From Oscillospiraceae bacterium (GTDB lineage: Bacteria > Bacillota > Clostridia > UBA1212 > UBA1255), in contig SVJD01000003.1 in assembly GCA_015069165.1 (NCBI GenBank), positions 1 through 64,000 of the forward strand: DNA of 64,000 nt, read 5' to 3'. The notes beneath the pieces are model-generated. The model was not told the DNA's origin, ran no database searches, and saw nothing but the letters and a program-made list of their open reading frames with translations. The position numbers and the translations under genes are program-made. Within the stretch, counting starts at the first letter, position 1; each line of letters starts with the position of its first letter. Shown here piece by piece: positions 6,967-15,901 of the stretch.

Positions 6967-8739
6967 TTACAACCTCATAAACGCTTTCTTAATAATCTGT
7001 GCCATCAAAACTCTTCTCTTGCTCAAAAATTCCAAATAATCCATTGATTCAAAATTTTCAGGCAAAGCGTGATTTTCACAATGAGTTTTAAACTCTTCTC
7101 CAAGTTTCTCTTTATATCTCTCAATATATTTTATTGGTGCATCATCCGAAATATCAATGTTTGTCACATAATCCAGATACGTAAAGTTCGCTGCTTGATT
7201 TCTGTCACGGTCAGAATTATATCCAATTTGTGACAAATAGTTTTTCGGAAAGATATGGTGCTTATCAATAGCATTTTTTGTTCCACTTGTCCCCGGCAAC
7301 AAATGTGTAGTTAAAGCACTGGTACTGAAAAGCATTGGATTATTAAGCACTATTTGAGAAGCGATATACCCATTCCAAACAGGCGAAATTGCCGAAGAAG
7401 TATTCAACTCATTAGGCAATGTCACATTAAAATAATCATCAGTAAATCTACCTGAAATAATTCTCTCCAGATAATCAATAAAATCATCAGCCGTATGTAT
7501 ACTTCTTAAATCCGCAAATTGTTTTTCTACCTCTGATTCCGTAGAACCTGTATAGAAATATGTAATAGCTGACATAAAAAACCATTTACTGATAATCTGA
7601 TTTAATCGAACAGAATCCACATTGTATTCTAACTTACCAATCAAATAAAGAACATAACTAAACACTACAGCATTTGAAGAAGCAACAATCTTGTTACTTA
7701 CATATCCAGCATTAGAAACACAGTTCAAAAATCCGTGCCAATTATTAAGATTCATTACATTTTCAAGCGCATTTTTGAATATTGTAAGATTTTGTGTTCT
7801 GGTTTCATCTGAATACTTACCTGTTTCCAAATTTTTACCACGCAGAAGCATATATGCATATCTAAGCCTTGCTCTGTGAAAACCGACACCAACGGCCATA
7901 CGAACTAAATGTTGTGGATCAATTTCCATAATATTGTTGTAAGATGTACCATCCTTCGGAATTCTTGACTCAAGACAAAACTCTGTTATTTTATCATGCA
8001 CATCCTTCTCATAGACAGCAATCAAAGTTTGAATAAAGTTATTCTCATTCAAATTCTGTCCACCGGAATTTACACGAACAAAAATATCTGCCACATCTTG
8101 TTCATCTGCATTTACAGAAATTTCTAAAGTAGGAAGTGAAAAATCTTCTAAACCGAGAAGATCATTAAGACTATCTTCAATCAAATCTTGTTCTTCGTCA
8201 GTCAATTCAGATTCACCTTTTTTTATTCTTGCATCATTCAAATCATTGATATATGCACGACGAAATTTTGTGAAAGAGTTGTTTTCCTTTGCCAAAAACA
8301 CATCACTAATTTTGGTTACCCATTCCTTATCACGGTCAATCGCAGTTGTCCAAACAGCAAATTCTCTGTTCAATGGATTATAACTAATTTTTATTTCTCT
8401 TTCAGAATAACTTTTATCTTTTACCTTGACTCCATACATCGCTGCAACAAGAGCTGTCAATCTCTGTTGACCATCAATAACTAATTCTTTAGGTTCTTCA
8501 TAAATTTTCTTATTACCGCCAATAGAATTTTTCTTCTCATCATAATCAGCCGGAGACTCCCACAACATCACATATCCAATAGGATAACCGCGAAGCATAG
8601 AATCAAAAAGATCTCTAACCTTATTATCTTGCCATACAAAAGGCCTCTGCAAGTCAGGTAAACCGATTTTTCCAATTCTAACATCGTCAACAAGATTCTT
8701 AACTTTACTTGGAATATTGGTAAATAACTCTTTTCCCAT
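6967..8739 (-). CDS. DUF262/HNH GmrSD-like DNA-targeting protein
   Basis: A single-chain DUF262 protein of 590 residues. The N-terminal half has LPDLQRPFVW (~28-37) and VIDGQQRLTAL (~87-97), the DGQQR nucleotide-binding motif of the ParB/Srx-like DUF262 domain. The C-terminal part has DKHHIFPKNYL (~479-489) and RDRNQAANFTYLD, typical of the HNH/DUF1524-type nuclease partner. Related proteins (GmrSD, SspE, BrxU) are nucleotide-dependent, modification-sensitive restriction factors. Located 18 bp after hsdR and 2 bp before the membrane gene, it probably supplies a second restriction activity within the same operon. Confidence 0.8.
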   Translation of the reverse strand: MGKELFTNIPSKVKNLVDDVRIGKIGLPDLQRPFVWQDNKVRDLFDSMLRGYPIGYVMLWESPADYDEKKNSIGGNKKIYEEPKELVIDGQQRLTALVAAMYGVKVKDKSYSEREIKISYNPLNREFAVWTTAIDRDKEWVTKISDVFLAKENNSFTKFRRAYINDLNDARIKKGESELTDEEQDLIEDSLNDLLGLEDFSLPTLEISVNADEQDVADIFVRVNSGGQNLNENNFIQTLIAVYEKDVHDKITEFCLESRIPKDGTSYNNIMEIDPQHLVRMAVGVGFHRARLRYAYMLLRGKNLETGKYSDETRTQNLTIFKNALENVMNLNNWHGFLNCVSNAGYVSNKIVASSNAVVFSYVLYLIGKLEYNVDSVRLNQIISKWFFMSAITYFYTGSTESEVEKQFADLRSIHTADDFIDYLERIISGRFTDDYFNVTLPNELNTSSAISPVWNGYIASQIVLNNPMLFSTSALTTHLLPGTSGTKNAIDKHHIFPKNYLSQIGYNSDRDRNQAANFTYLDYVTNIDISDDAPIKYIERYKEKLGEEFKTHCENHALPENFESMDYLEFLSKRRVLMAQIIKKAFMRL

Positions 8740-8757
8740 AATGTATCCTTTCGCCCA

Positions 8758-11721
8758 TTATTTCCTATTAAGCTCTCTATAAAGCATACTTGCCAATGCA
8801 AACATAATCGCATTGTACTTGCTCTTGTTTTGGAACAAAGAAGTAAATGCTTCCGTTTGTTCCACATAACTGTCTTGTGCAACCTCATCAAAAATTTTCG
8901 GAAAAATACTTTCCACAAAAACTTGAGGATCAGAAGTTTGTGCAACTTTTTGTAATTTTTTATTTACTTTCAACTTATCATGCAGAGCATAGAGAAGAAC
9001 CCTGTCCGCGTCACTAAAATCACCTGCAAAAAGTTCATTTATTTTTTTGATTACTTCCTCTAAAGGTTCTTTTTGCTCTGGAACTGCCCTTCCTTTGCTT
9101 TCCGCAGGTTCATAAACACCTGACTGATTTTGCAAAACGATGTCGCCCTTAAATGTTTGTTTTAATTTATAAAACTCCAATTTCAAAGCACCTTCAAGAT
9201 CAATCATCTGCACTGTTTCAGGAGGTATTAACTTCAAAAGATACGAACAGAATACATATTCTTTTTGCATATCAGCATCAAACATACGGCATACCTGAGA
9301 AATATAGCCATACCACTTGATAAACGAACGAAGCTGTCTTCTGAAATTATATCGCTCATCTGGTGCCAAATTATTGTATCTGTCAGAAACAGGTTTTAAT
9401 GCAGATGTCATCTTACCCATCATTGTAGCATCTTGTTTTTTATCCGAATAATAAACATTGCAGAAAGATTCAATATCATTAAAAGAATAAATGTTATAAT
9501 CATGAATTTCTTTCTGTAGTTTATAAATCAAATCAACATTAACTTCTTGAGAAAGAGATGTTTCCTGATAGAAAGGTTGGAACGCTTCTCGTATATCATC
9601 TGCTGTATTTACAAAATCCAATATAAAAGTATCGTTCTTTCCTGTACAAATTCGATTTAATCTCGAAAGAGTTTGTACACACTTCACACCACGAAGTTTT
9701 TTATCAACAATCATTGTGTGAAGCAGAGGTTCATCAAACCCTGTCTGATATTTTTCCGCAACGATAAGTACATTAAAATTGTCATGAAACTCTCCCTTGG
9801 TTTGTTCTTCAGAAATATGAGAACCATCTTTACGAACATTCAGACTTGTCTCTGTATGTTCAGCCCCACCATCTTTAATAGAACCTGAGAACGCTACTAA
9901 AATATCAACATCATTATAACCTTTTTCTTCAATATATCTCTTCACCTCATGGTAATATCTAACGGCCGCCAAACGAGAAGAAGTAACGACCATCATCTTA
10001 CCTTTGCCACCTATCGCTTTTGAGGTAGTAGAACGGAATGTTTCAACAATAATCTGGGACTTCTGCGAAATATTATATGGGTGTAACTCTTCAAAACGAC
10101 GAATCACTTTTGCAGCACGAGAAGCCGGCACTTCTGGGTTATCCGGAATAGTCTTTGCAATCTTAAAACACGTATGATATGTCATATAATTTTGCAAAAC
10201 ATCCATTATAAACCCTTCTTCGATAGCCTGTTTCATAGAATACACATGAAATGGGTGAAAAGAACCATCTGCGTATTCTGTACCAAACATCTCCAAAGTT
10301 TGTCCTTTAGGTGTTGCTGTAAAGGCTAAGAAAGAAAGATTTTTATGTCTACCCTGTACAATCATTTCCTGTATAAGCCTATCAGTTTTATCAAATTCTT
10401 CTAACTTTCCTTCTATTTCAGCGTACTCTCTAAGAGCTTCTTCTGTATCAGCTAAAGCCGTTTTTAGTTTTATAGCAGATTTACCGGTTTGTGATGAATG
10501 TGCCTCATCAACAATAACAGCAAAACCCTTACCCTTCGTATCCTCAACTTCAGAGTAAATCACAGGGAATTTCTGCAATGTGGTAACAATGATTCTGCTA
10601 CCGTTATTGATAGCATCTCTAAGGTCTTTGGATGTCTTACCTTCGCCAATGGTTTCAACCGTACCAAGGGTATGGTCAAAGGAAGAAATGGTATCCTGCA
10701 ACTGTCTGTCAAGCACGGTACGGTCAGTAACGATGATTACAGATGAAAACACGGGTTTGTTATTCTCGTCATGAAGCGAAGCTAAACGATAAGACGTCCA
10801 TGCAATGGAGTTGGACTTGCCCGAGCCTGCACTATGCTGAATCAAGTAATTAATACCCGTTCCATGCTCGCGCACATCGGCAATGAGCTTGCGCACAACG
10901 TCGAGCTGATGAAAACGTGGAAAAATAAGTATCTTATTATCTTTGCAATGGATGAACTTTTGAATGATATCCAGAGCACTGTCCTTTTGCAGTACATTTT
11001 CCCACAGATATGCGGTGGGATAGCCGTTGGGGTTAGCAGGGTTGCCCTTGCCGCCGTCATTGCCTGCACCATTAGAGCCTTGGTTAAAGGGCAGGAAGTA
11101 TGTATCACCCTTTGCCAGCTTCGTGGTCATAAACACGTCGGTGTGGTCAACGCAGAAATAGGCAAGGATACGCTTATTAAACTGGAAGCAAAGTTCTCTC
11201 GGGTCACGGTCGTACATCCATTGTGTCTTGGCGTTGTCCACGTTCTGACCAGTGTACTGGTTTTTTAATTCCAGAGCAAAGACAGGAATACCGTTGAACA
11301 CAAGAATCATATCAACCGACTTTTTGTTGTCTGCCGAGTAATGCCACTGACGAACAACGTTACAAACGTTCTGCTCGTAAAGAGCGGAAGCGGTCTTGTT
11401 CAGGTGGGATTCCGGCTTGAAATAGCACACACGGAATGAAATGCCCCTGTGCTTGAAGCCGTGGCGCAGTACCGATATCAGACCGTTTGAGTCGCAGGCG
11501 TTGTTAAACGCGACGCAGAACTTTTTTACAGGGTCGCTCTGGCAGGTGTTCTCAAAGCGAGCCCACTCCCTCGGCTGAGTCGCCTTGATAAAACCTATAA
11601 AGGTATTGACGTAAAGCCCCACGCTCGGGTCGTATGTATCTGTTGTCTTTGTATAACCTCCTTGCTCGTTTAGTAAGAAGGACTCTATGTCCTCTTCAAA
11701 GCGTTTTTCGGTTGTAATCAT
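8758..11721 (-). CDS. hsdR: Type I restriction endonuclease subunit R (HsdR)
   Basis: The 987-residue motor and nuclease subunit of a type I restriction enzyme. The N-terminal nuclease core is visible near residues 136-155 (VDMILVFNG then FALELKNQ, the D...ExK signature). Helicase motifs follow: SAGSGKS Walker A (~297), VTDRTVLD, VDEAH (~410), FTATPKG (~470) and TLSRLNR motif VI. A helical C-terminal region of ~270 residues should contact HsdM/HsdS. It overlaps hsdS by 4 bp. By eye the coding DNA for the N-terminal third (about 10,500-11,700) is richer in G+C than the rest, which hints at mosaic origin. Confidence 0.93.
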   Translation of the reverse strand: MITTEKRFEEDIESFLLNEQGGYTKTTDTYDPSVGLYVNTFIGFIKATQPREWARFENTCQSDPVKKFCVAFNNACDSNGLISVLRHGFKHRGISFRVCYFKPESHLNKTASALYEQNVCNVVRQWHYSADNKKSVDMILVFNGIPVFALELKNQYTGQNVDNAKTQWMYDRDPRELCFQFNKRILAYFCVDHTDVFMTTKLAKGDTYFLPFNQGSNGAGNDGGKGNPANPNGYPTAYLWENVLQKDSALDIIQKFIHCKDNKILIFPRFHQLDVVRKLIADVREHGTGINYLIQHSAGSGKSNSIAWTSYRLASLHDENNKPVFSSVIIVTDRTVLDRQLQDTISSFDHTLGTVETIGEGKTSKDLRDAINNGSRIIVTTLQKFPVIYSEVEDTKGKGFAVIVDEAHSSQTGKSAIKLKTALADTEEALREYAEIEGKLEEFDKTDRLIQEMIVQGRHKNLSFLAFTATPKGQTLEMFGTEYADGSFHPFHVYSMKQAIEEGFIMDVLQNYMTYHTCFKIAKTIPDNPEVPASRAAKVIRRFEELHPYNISQKSQIIVETFRSTTSKAIGGKGKMMVVTSSRLAAVRYYHEVKRYIEEKGYNDVDILVAFSGSIKDGGAEHTETSLNVRKDGSHISEEQTKGEFHDNFNVLIVAEKYQTGFDEPLLHTMIVDKKLRGVKCVQTLSRLNRICTGKNDTFILDFVNTADDIREAFQPFYQETSLSQEVNVDLIYKLQKEIHDYNIYSFNDIESFCNVYYSDKKQDATMMGKMTSALKPVSDRYNNLAPDERYNFRRQLRSFIKWYGYISQVCRMFDADMQKEYVFCSYLLKLIPPETVQMIDLEGALKLEFYKLKQTFKGDIVLQNQSGVYEPAESKGRAVPEQKEPLEEVIKKINELFAGDFSDADRVLLYALHDKLKVNKKLQKVAQTSDPQVFVESIFPKIFDEVAQDSYVEQTEAFTSLFQNKSKYNAIMFALASMLYRELNRK

Positions 11722-13610
11722 TGGTCAACCTCCTTGATAATTGTGTGCTTGCCATAACCTTTTGGAACAATATTATTTTTTTTCATGCTTTCGATTGCTC
11801 GAAGCCAAACTTCTTTAGAGAATCGTTTCTTGCTATCATTCCAGTTAGTCAGCACCTCGACAACGATATCCTCATCAGTAAACTGTTTTTTATCAATGAT
11901 AAAATCATTCCATGCGCCATATAGCGTTGCAATTATTTCTGCTTTCTCAAGAGAATAGTTTTTAAAGACATCGATAATTCTTTCAATTTCCTCGTTGTAA
12001 TCGGAGAAATAACGCTCATAGTATTTCTTATACTTGCTCATATCTTTTTGAGGCTTGTAAGAAACACCGTAGCTTGAAGTATTGACATAAAACCATTTGT
12101 TAGCATGGCTGATAATCTTTTCACATTCATAGATAGAACTATCAAGAGGTCCAGCAGCTTCACGATGATACTCTGTGTCAAAGTCAAATCCAAGACTATA
12201 CTCAATGGTAAAAAGCATCTTTTCCAATTTGACACGCCCCATAAAACTTACATTGGAATCCAAAATCTTAGACATCAATATAGCTTGTGCAAAACGAGCC
12301 TTGTTTGTAGTAAGGACTGCTGGGAAATACGGATAAACGACAGTAACTGTTTGTTCTGACTCCGTAGTAATATCTTTCTTCCCTGTAACATATTCATAAA
12401 TCACGGACTTTTTGTAAGTTTCCATTTCAGCGAGAAGAGCAGTTTTCTTTTCAATCAATGCATCAATCTCAGAACATTTCTTTTCAAGATATTCTGTTAT
12501 CTCCATTTGTTCTTCCACGGAAGGAAGGGCAAACTTCAACAGTTTAAGTCCGTCCCAGTTTAAGCCTTGACGAACACCTGCACCCATTCCATAAAAACCT
12601 TTGCACAAATCAAAAGAATGTAAATAGTAGTATAAATACAGCGGTGTATTTGCACTCTGGTTTCTAAGTGTGAGATAAGCAGATGTCACAATTCCTCGCT
12701 CGTTAGCAAGTCCTACTCTCAAACTGGTCTGGTCGTTTTGTAAGTCAGTTAATCTGAGGACAATATCATCTTTCTCAATGATGTTGTAACTGTCAAAACT
12801 TTCAGGGAGTAGACCACCAACAGCATCTATGTTTCTTCTTTTAATCTTGCCATAACTAAGAGAAAGTAAGTTTTGCTCAACAAGACCTTCGTTTTTCTTC
12901 TTAACTTGTTTGAACATTTGGAATGCAACTTTAATATTCCAATCAGCAGGAATCTCGCCAATCCACTCAATACCTGAATCCTTCATAAGCCTATCACCAC
13001 GGATTCCTTTGGTGATTGCATCAACTACAATTGATTGTTTGAGTTTTGTATATTCTTCTATTGTCGCTTTAGTCTTTGCGATAACAGAGTCAATTTCAGC
13101 ACATACCTTAGTTAGGTATTTTGCTATTCTTGCTTGCTCTTCAAGTGTGGGTTCAGGAATAGAAATTCTTTTCATATCCTGCCAATTTGTAGTCCAAAGG
13201 TCATCTACAATACCGTGTCCCCATTTATAGAATTCATCAGAGAACATTGTGGAATGAAATAACCAGTCATAATATTCAGGGTTCATTTCATCCCTCGGAC
13301 ACATGATTGTGTTGATAAGTGATACTGAACCATCATAAGCGGATATTCCGCAAGAACCTCTTCTGTCAGAACGACTATTGATTGCGAAATCTCCTTTACA
13401 CACTAACTTTCTATCATCGTGAGCATCGGTTTTCGCTGCTGTTGCCAACTGAGGAACAATGCCTTTCATTGTAACAGATAGTGGTGGATATTCTGTATCA
13501 CTAACTTTTGTTTTTCGCTCTGTATATTGAGTACCGATTCGCACGATATTCCAATCAGCAGGAATCTCGCCAATCCACTCAATACCTGAATCTTTCATTT
13601 CTCTTGCCAT
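11718..13610 (-). CDS. hsdS: Type I restriction specificity subunit S (HsdS) with extra C-terminal domain
   Basis: About 630 residues. Two target recognition half-units each open with the same 18-residue sequence, MKDSGIEWIGEIPADWNI (about residues 4 and 209), and end with the usual coiled conserved regions (LEEQARIAKYL; VEEQMEITEYL). From about residue 425 there is an additional ~200-residue domain (GRVKLEKMLF, then REAAGPLDSSIY) resembling a C-terminal extension found in some HsdS proteins, with a distant look of Panacea-type antitoxin domains. The ATG at 13610 is chosen for the AAGGGGG site at 13618-13624; an in-frame TTG lies at 13616. HsdS sets the DNA target for HsdM and HsdR. Confidence 0.9.
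   Translation of the reverse strand: MAREMKDSGIEWIGEIPADWNIVRIGTQYTERKTKVSDTEYPPLSVTMKGIVPQLATAAKTDAHDDRKLVCKGDFAINSRSDRRGSCGISAYDGSVSLINTIMCPRDEMNPEYYDWLFHSTMFSDEFYKWGHGIVDDLWTTNWQDMKRISIPEPTLEEQARIAKYLTKVCAEIDSVIAKTKATIEEYTKLKQSIVVDAITKGIRGDRLMKDSGIEWIGEIPADWNIKVAFQMFKQVKKKNEGLVEQNLLSLSYGKIKRRNIDAVGGLLPESFDSYNIIEKDDIVLRLTDLQNDQTSLRVGLANERGIVTSAYLTLRNQSANTPLYLYYYLHSFDLCKGFYGMGAGVRQGLNWDGLKLLKFALPSVEEQMEITEYLEKKCSEIDALIEKKTALLAEMETYKKSVIYEYVTGKKDITTESEQTVTVVYPYFPAVLTTNKARFAQAILMSKILDSNVSFMGRVKLEKMLFTIEYSLGFDFDTEYHREAAGPLDSSIYECEKIISHANKWFYVNTSSYGVSYKPQKDMSKYKKYYERYFSDYNEEIERIIDVFKNYSLEKAEIIATLYGAWNDFIIDKKQFTDEDIVVEVLTNWNDSKKRFSKEVWLRAIESMKKNNIVPKGYGKHTIIKEVDQ
12934..12986. repeat. Internal direct repeat of hsdS, second copy
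   Basis: 53 bp matching 13546-13598 at 52 of 53 positions, in frame, encoding the shared start of both target recognition half-units. Recombination between the copies would delete the first half-unit (612 bp, in frame). Confidence 0.9.
13546..13598. repeat. Internal direct repeat of hsdS, first copy
   Basis: 53 bp at the 5' end of hsdS, a near-perfect copy of 12934-12986 with a single mismatch. Such repeats at half-unit starts are points where specificity subunits exchange recognition domains. Confidence 0.9.
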
Positions 13611-13612
13611 AA

Positions 13613-15361
13613 TCAATCCCCCTTATGCAACAGTGTTTTAAGGGAAACCGCAATTTCATCTTCCAAACCAATAATTCTGGAAAGAATATCATCAGCAACT
13701 TCGGGTGTCTGATATTCATAGAAATATCTGGTCATCGGAATTTCGTATCCAACCTTGGTCTTAGTCTTATCAATCCAAGCATCAGGAGCATAAGGAAGAA
13801 TCTCGCGAGTAAAATAAGCATCAATATCTTCTTCAATCGGAACATTCTCTGTATCACGGAGAGAAGCATCTGCAACCTTCTTGCCCTTTTTCAAAACAGG
13901 TTTACCGTTTTCGTCAAGTAAAGGTTGTTCAATCACGATTTTGTTGTAACCGAATTCAACTGCATCAAAAATCTTAGATTCGCAGTAGATGCCGTTCTTA
14001 TCGCCAAAGATACCTTCGGTAAACTCACCGTATGCCTTTACGATAAGCTCACGGCAATAGTCAGTGATATCGTTTCTCTTTGTTCCGATGGATTTTCTGC
14101 GCGCCTCGTAGCAGTGGGAAGCATCAATAAGCTGAACTTTGCCTGCACGATAGCCGGGCTTGTCCTTGGAAAGCACCCAGATATATGTACTGATACCCGT
14201 GTTCATAAACTGGTCGGTGGAAAGCTGAATAATGGCATCAAGCCAGTCGTTTTCAAGAATATACTGACGAATGTTAGAAGGACCCGAGCCTGCGTCACCT
14301 GAGAACAAGGGAGAACCGTTCTGAATAATTGCCATTTTGCCATCATCAGCAAGTTTTGCCAGACCGTTAAGAACAAACAACTGCTGACCATCAGAAATCT
14401 TAGGAAGTCCTGGTGCAAAGCGACCTGCTTCACCGAGTTTCGCTTCTGCTTCAACTGCCTTTTGTTCTCTCTTCCAGTCAATGCCGAAAGGCGGGTTGGA
14501 GATGATACGGTCAAACTTGTATCCCTTAAACTGGTCTTCGGAAAGGGTATCACCGAATCGCATATTGTTAGGGTCGCCACCACGAATCATCATATCTGCC
14601 TTTGCGATAGCAAAAGTGGAAGGGTTGAATTCCTGACCGAAGCAAGTAACGGTTGCATCTTCATCAAGTGCATGGATTCTCTCTTCCATACAAGACAGCA
14701 TCTGAGAAGTTCCCATTGCCATATCGTAAACGGTAAAGTTCTGACCGTTGAAATTTGTATCAGACAGCAGAATGTCGGTCATCAGATAGATAATGTCTCT
14801 GGATGTGAAGTGTGCTCCTGCTTCTTCGCCATAGGATTCGTTGAATCTGCGAACAAGGTCTTCAAACACATAACCGCAGTCAACAGCAGAAACCTTATCT
14901 GCACCGAGGTATCCCTTAGGTGAATTGAATTCTTTAATTACAAGGTAGAGGGTGTTGCTCTCCACCATTCTTTTGATAATATTGTCAAAGTCAAACTTGG
15001 ACAGAACATCCTGAACATTGCCGGAGAAACCTGCAAGGTAGTCCTTGAAGTTTGCTTCAATGTTCTCAGGGTCTGCAAGCAGAGTTTCAAATGTGTATTT
15101 GGATGTGTTGTAGAACTGGTATCCAGATGCACGAGTCAGGAAACCGTCAACGACTTCCAGATTCTTGACCTTCTCATAGGTTTCCAGAACCTTACTATGG
15201 GTCGGAAGCAGACAGTCGTGGAATCTCTTAACTACAGTCATCGGAAGGATGACCAGACCGTATTCGTGGGGTTTGAAAGGTCCGGCAAGGTGATTCGCCA
15301 CATTCCAAATGACGGTTGACTTCTCTGATATATTGGTACCAACATTAGTAATTGCACTCAT
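13613..15361 (-). CDS. hsdM: Type I restriction methyltransferase subunit M (HsdM)
   Basis: N6-adenine DNA methyltransferase subunit, about 582 residues. The catalytic motif IV NPPFG is clear near residue 294, with the family helix AHFTSRDIIYLM upstream. The SAM-binding motif I reads VYDMAMGTSQML instead of the usual D-P-x-x-G-T-G-G, which marks an unusual HsdM subgroup. The start at 15361 (MSAITN...) is preferred over the in-frame ATG at 15394 because GGAAAGCGGGAA lies just before it; this is not certain. First gene of the operon, 2 bp before hsdS. Confidence 0.9.
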   Translation of the reverse strand: MSAITNVGTNISEKSTVIWNVANHLAGPFKPHEYGLVILPMTVVKRFHDCLLPTHSKVLETYEKVKNLEVVDGFLTRASGYQFYNTSKYTFETLLADPENIEANFKDYLAGFSGNVQDVLSKFDFDNIIKRMVESNTLYLVIKEFNSPKGYLGADKVSAVDCGYVFEDLVRRFNESYGEEAGAHFTSRDIIYLMTDILLSDTNFNGQNFTVYDMAMGTSQMLSCMEERIHALDEDATVTCFGQEFNPSTFAIAKADMMIRGGDPNNMRFGDTLSEDQFKGYKFDRIISNPPFGIDWKREQKAVEAEAKLGEAGRFAPGLPKISDGQQLFVLNGLAKLADDGKMAIIQNGSPLFSGDAGSGPSNIRQYILENDWLDAIIQLSTDQFMNTGISTYIWVLSKDKPGYRAGKVQLIDASHCYEARRKSIGTKRNDITDYCRELIVKAYGEFTEGIFGDKNGIYCESKIFDAVEFGYNKIVIEQPLLDENGKPVLKKGKKVADASLRDTENVPIEEDIDAYFTREILPYAPDAWIDKTKTKVGYEIPMTRYFYEYQTPEVADDILSRIIGLEDEIAVSLKTLLHKGD

Positions 15362-15757
15362 AATTAATGTTTCCCGCTTTCCTGTATTATGCATCGTGTT
15401 ATGTAAATCAGTAACAATTCAAATAATTGTTGCAATTCTGTTTATATAAATTTTATATTTAAATATCTTTATCAAAATTATTCTATCACATTTTTCCACT
15501 TTTTCCAATATTTTCTAACTTTCCCACACTTCCATCCATTCGCCCCTTCACAACTCCTTCTCAACGCCCATTCCCGCCTTTTCCGCCATTCGCCCTGTTT
15601 GGCCGCCTGTGGAGCGAAAATCAGGCTTTTAATTCCGAAACGTCAGCTTTCTTTCGAATATTTTGTAAGCAATCAACTTTTTCACAAAAACACCTTGGAT
15701 TTTCCCCCTCTTAAAATACATATAAGCGTAAAGTCTTTTTGAAAGGAGAATTTAATA
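15362..15757. other. Gene-free stretch upstream of hsdM
   Basis: Contains a 7-bp inverted repeat AACAATT-CAAAT-AATTGTT near 15413-15431, upstream of hsdM, that could be an operator. The middle (about 15,500-15,610) is markedly pyrimidine-rich on the plus strand. I cannot point to a convincing -35/-10 pair for hsdM. No gene is visible apart from the small plus-strand relic that begins at 15758. Confidence 0.4.
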
Positions 15758-15901
15758 TTGTCAACAGAAAACTTAAAAACCGTTAGCAAAGCCCAGCTCT
15801 TGGAGCTAAACTTGTCACCAACAAACTACATAATCAAAGGATTGATTCCCCAAAGCTTCCACATTTTAGCCTTACTACCAAAGAACCGGAAAATCAAATA
15901 A
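15758..15901 (+). pseudogene. 5' relic of a RepA-like AAA ATPase gene of a mobile element
   Basis: A 47-codon plus-strand frame with a TTG start and a good ribosome site (AAAGGAG, 9 bp away). The product reads MSTENLKTVSKAQLLELNLS, then YIIKGLIPQSFHILALLPKN. This matches, from memory, the opening of RepA-like AAA ATPases of integrative elements, where GLIPxGLHILA leads into a Walker A of the form GxPKxGKS. Here the Walker A has decayed (LLPKNRK) and the frame stops. I read it as a truncated relic left by a lost mobile element. Its end overlaps the convergent gene at 15894 by 8 bp. Confidence 0.45.

Noticed and set aside
10834-11268. 144-codon plus-strand frame inside hsdR
   Set aside because: Complement of conserved HsdR sequence with no ribosome site; a GC-richer patch explains the long open frame.
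14462-14923. 153-codon plus-strand frame inside hsdM
   Set aside because: Antisense to the catalytic core of HsdM; no independent support.
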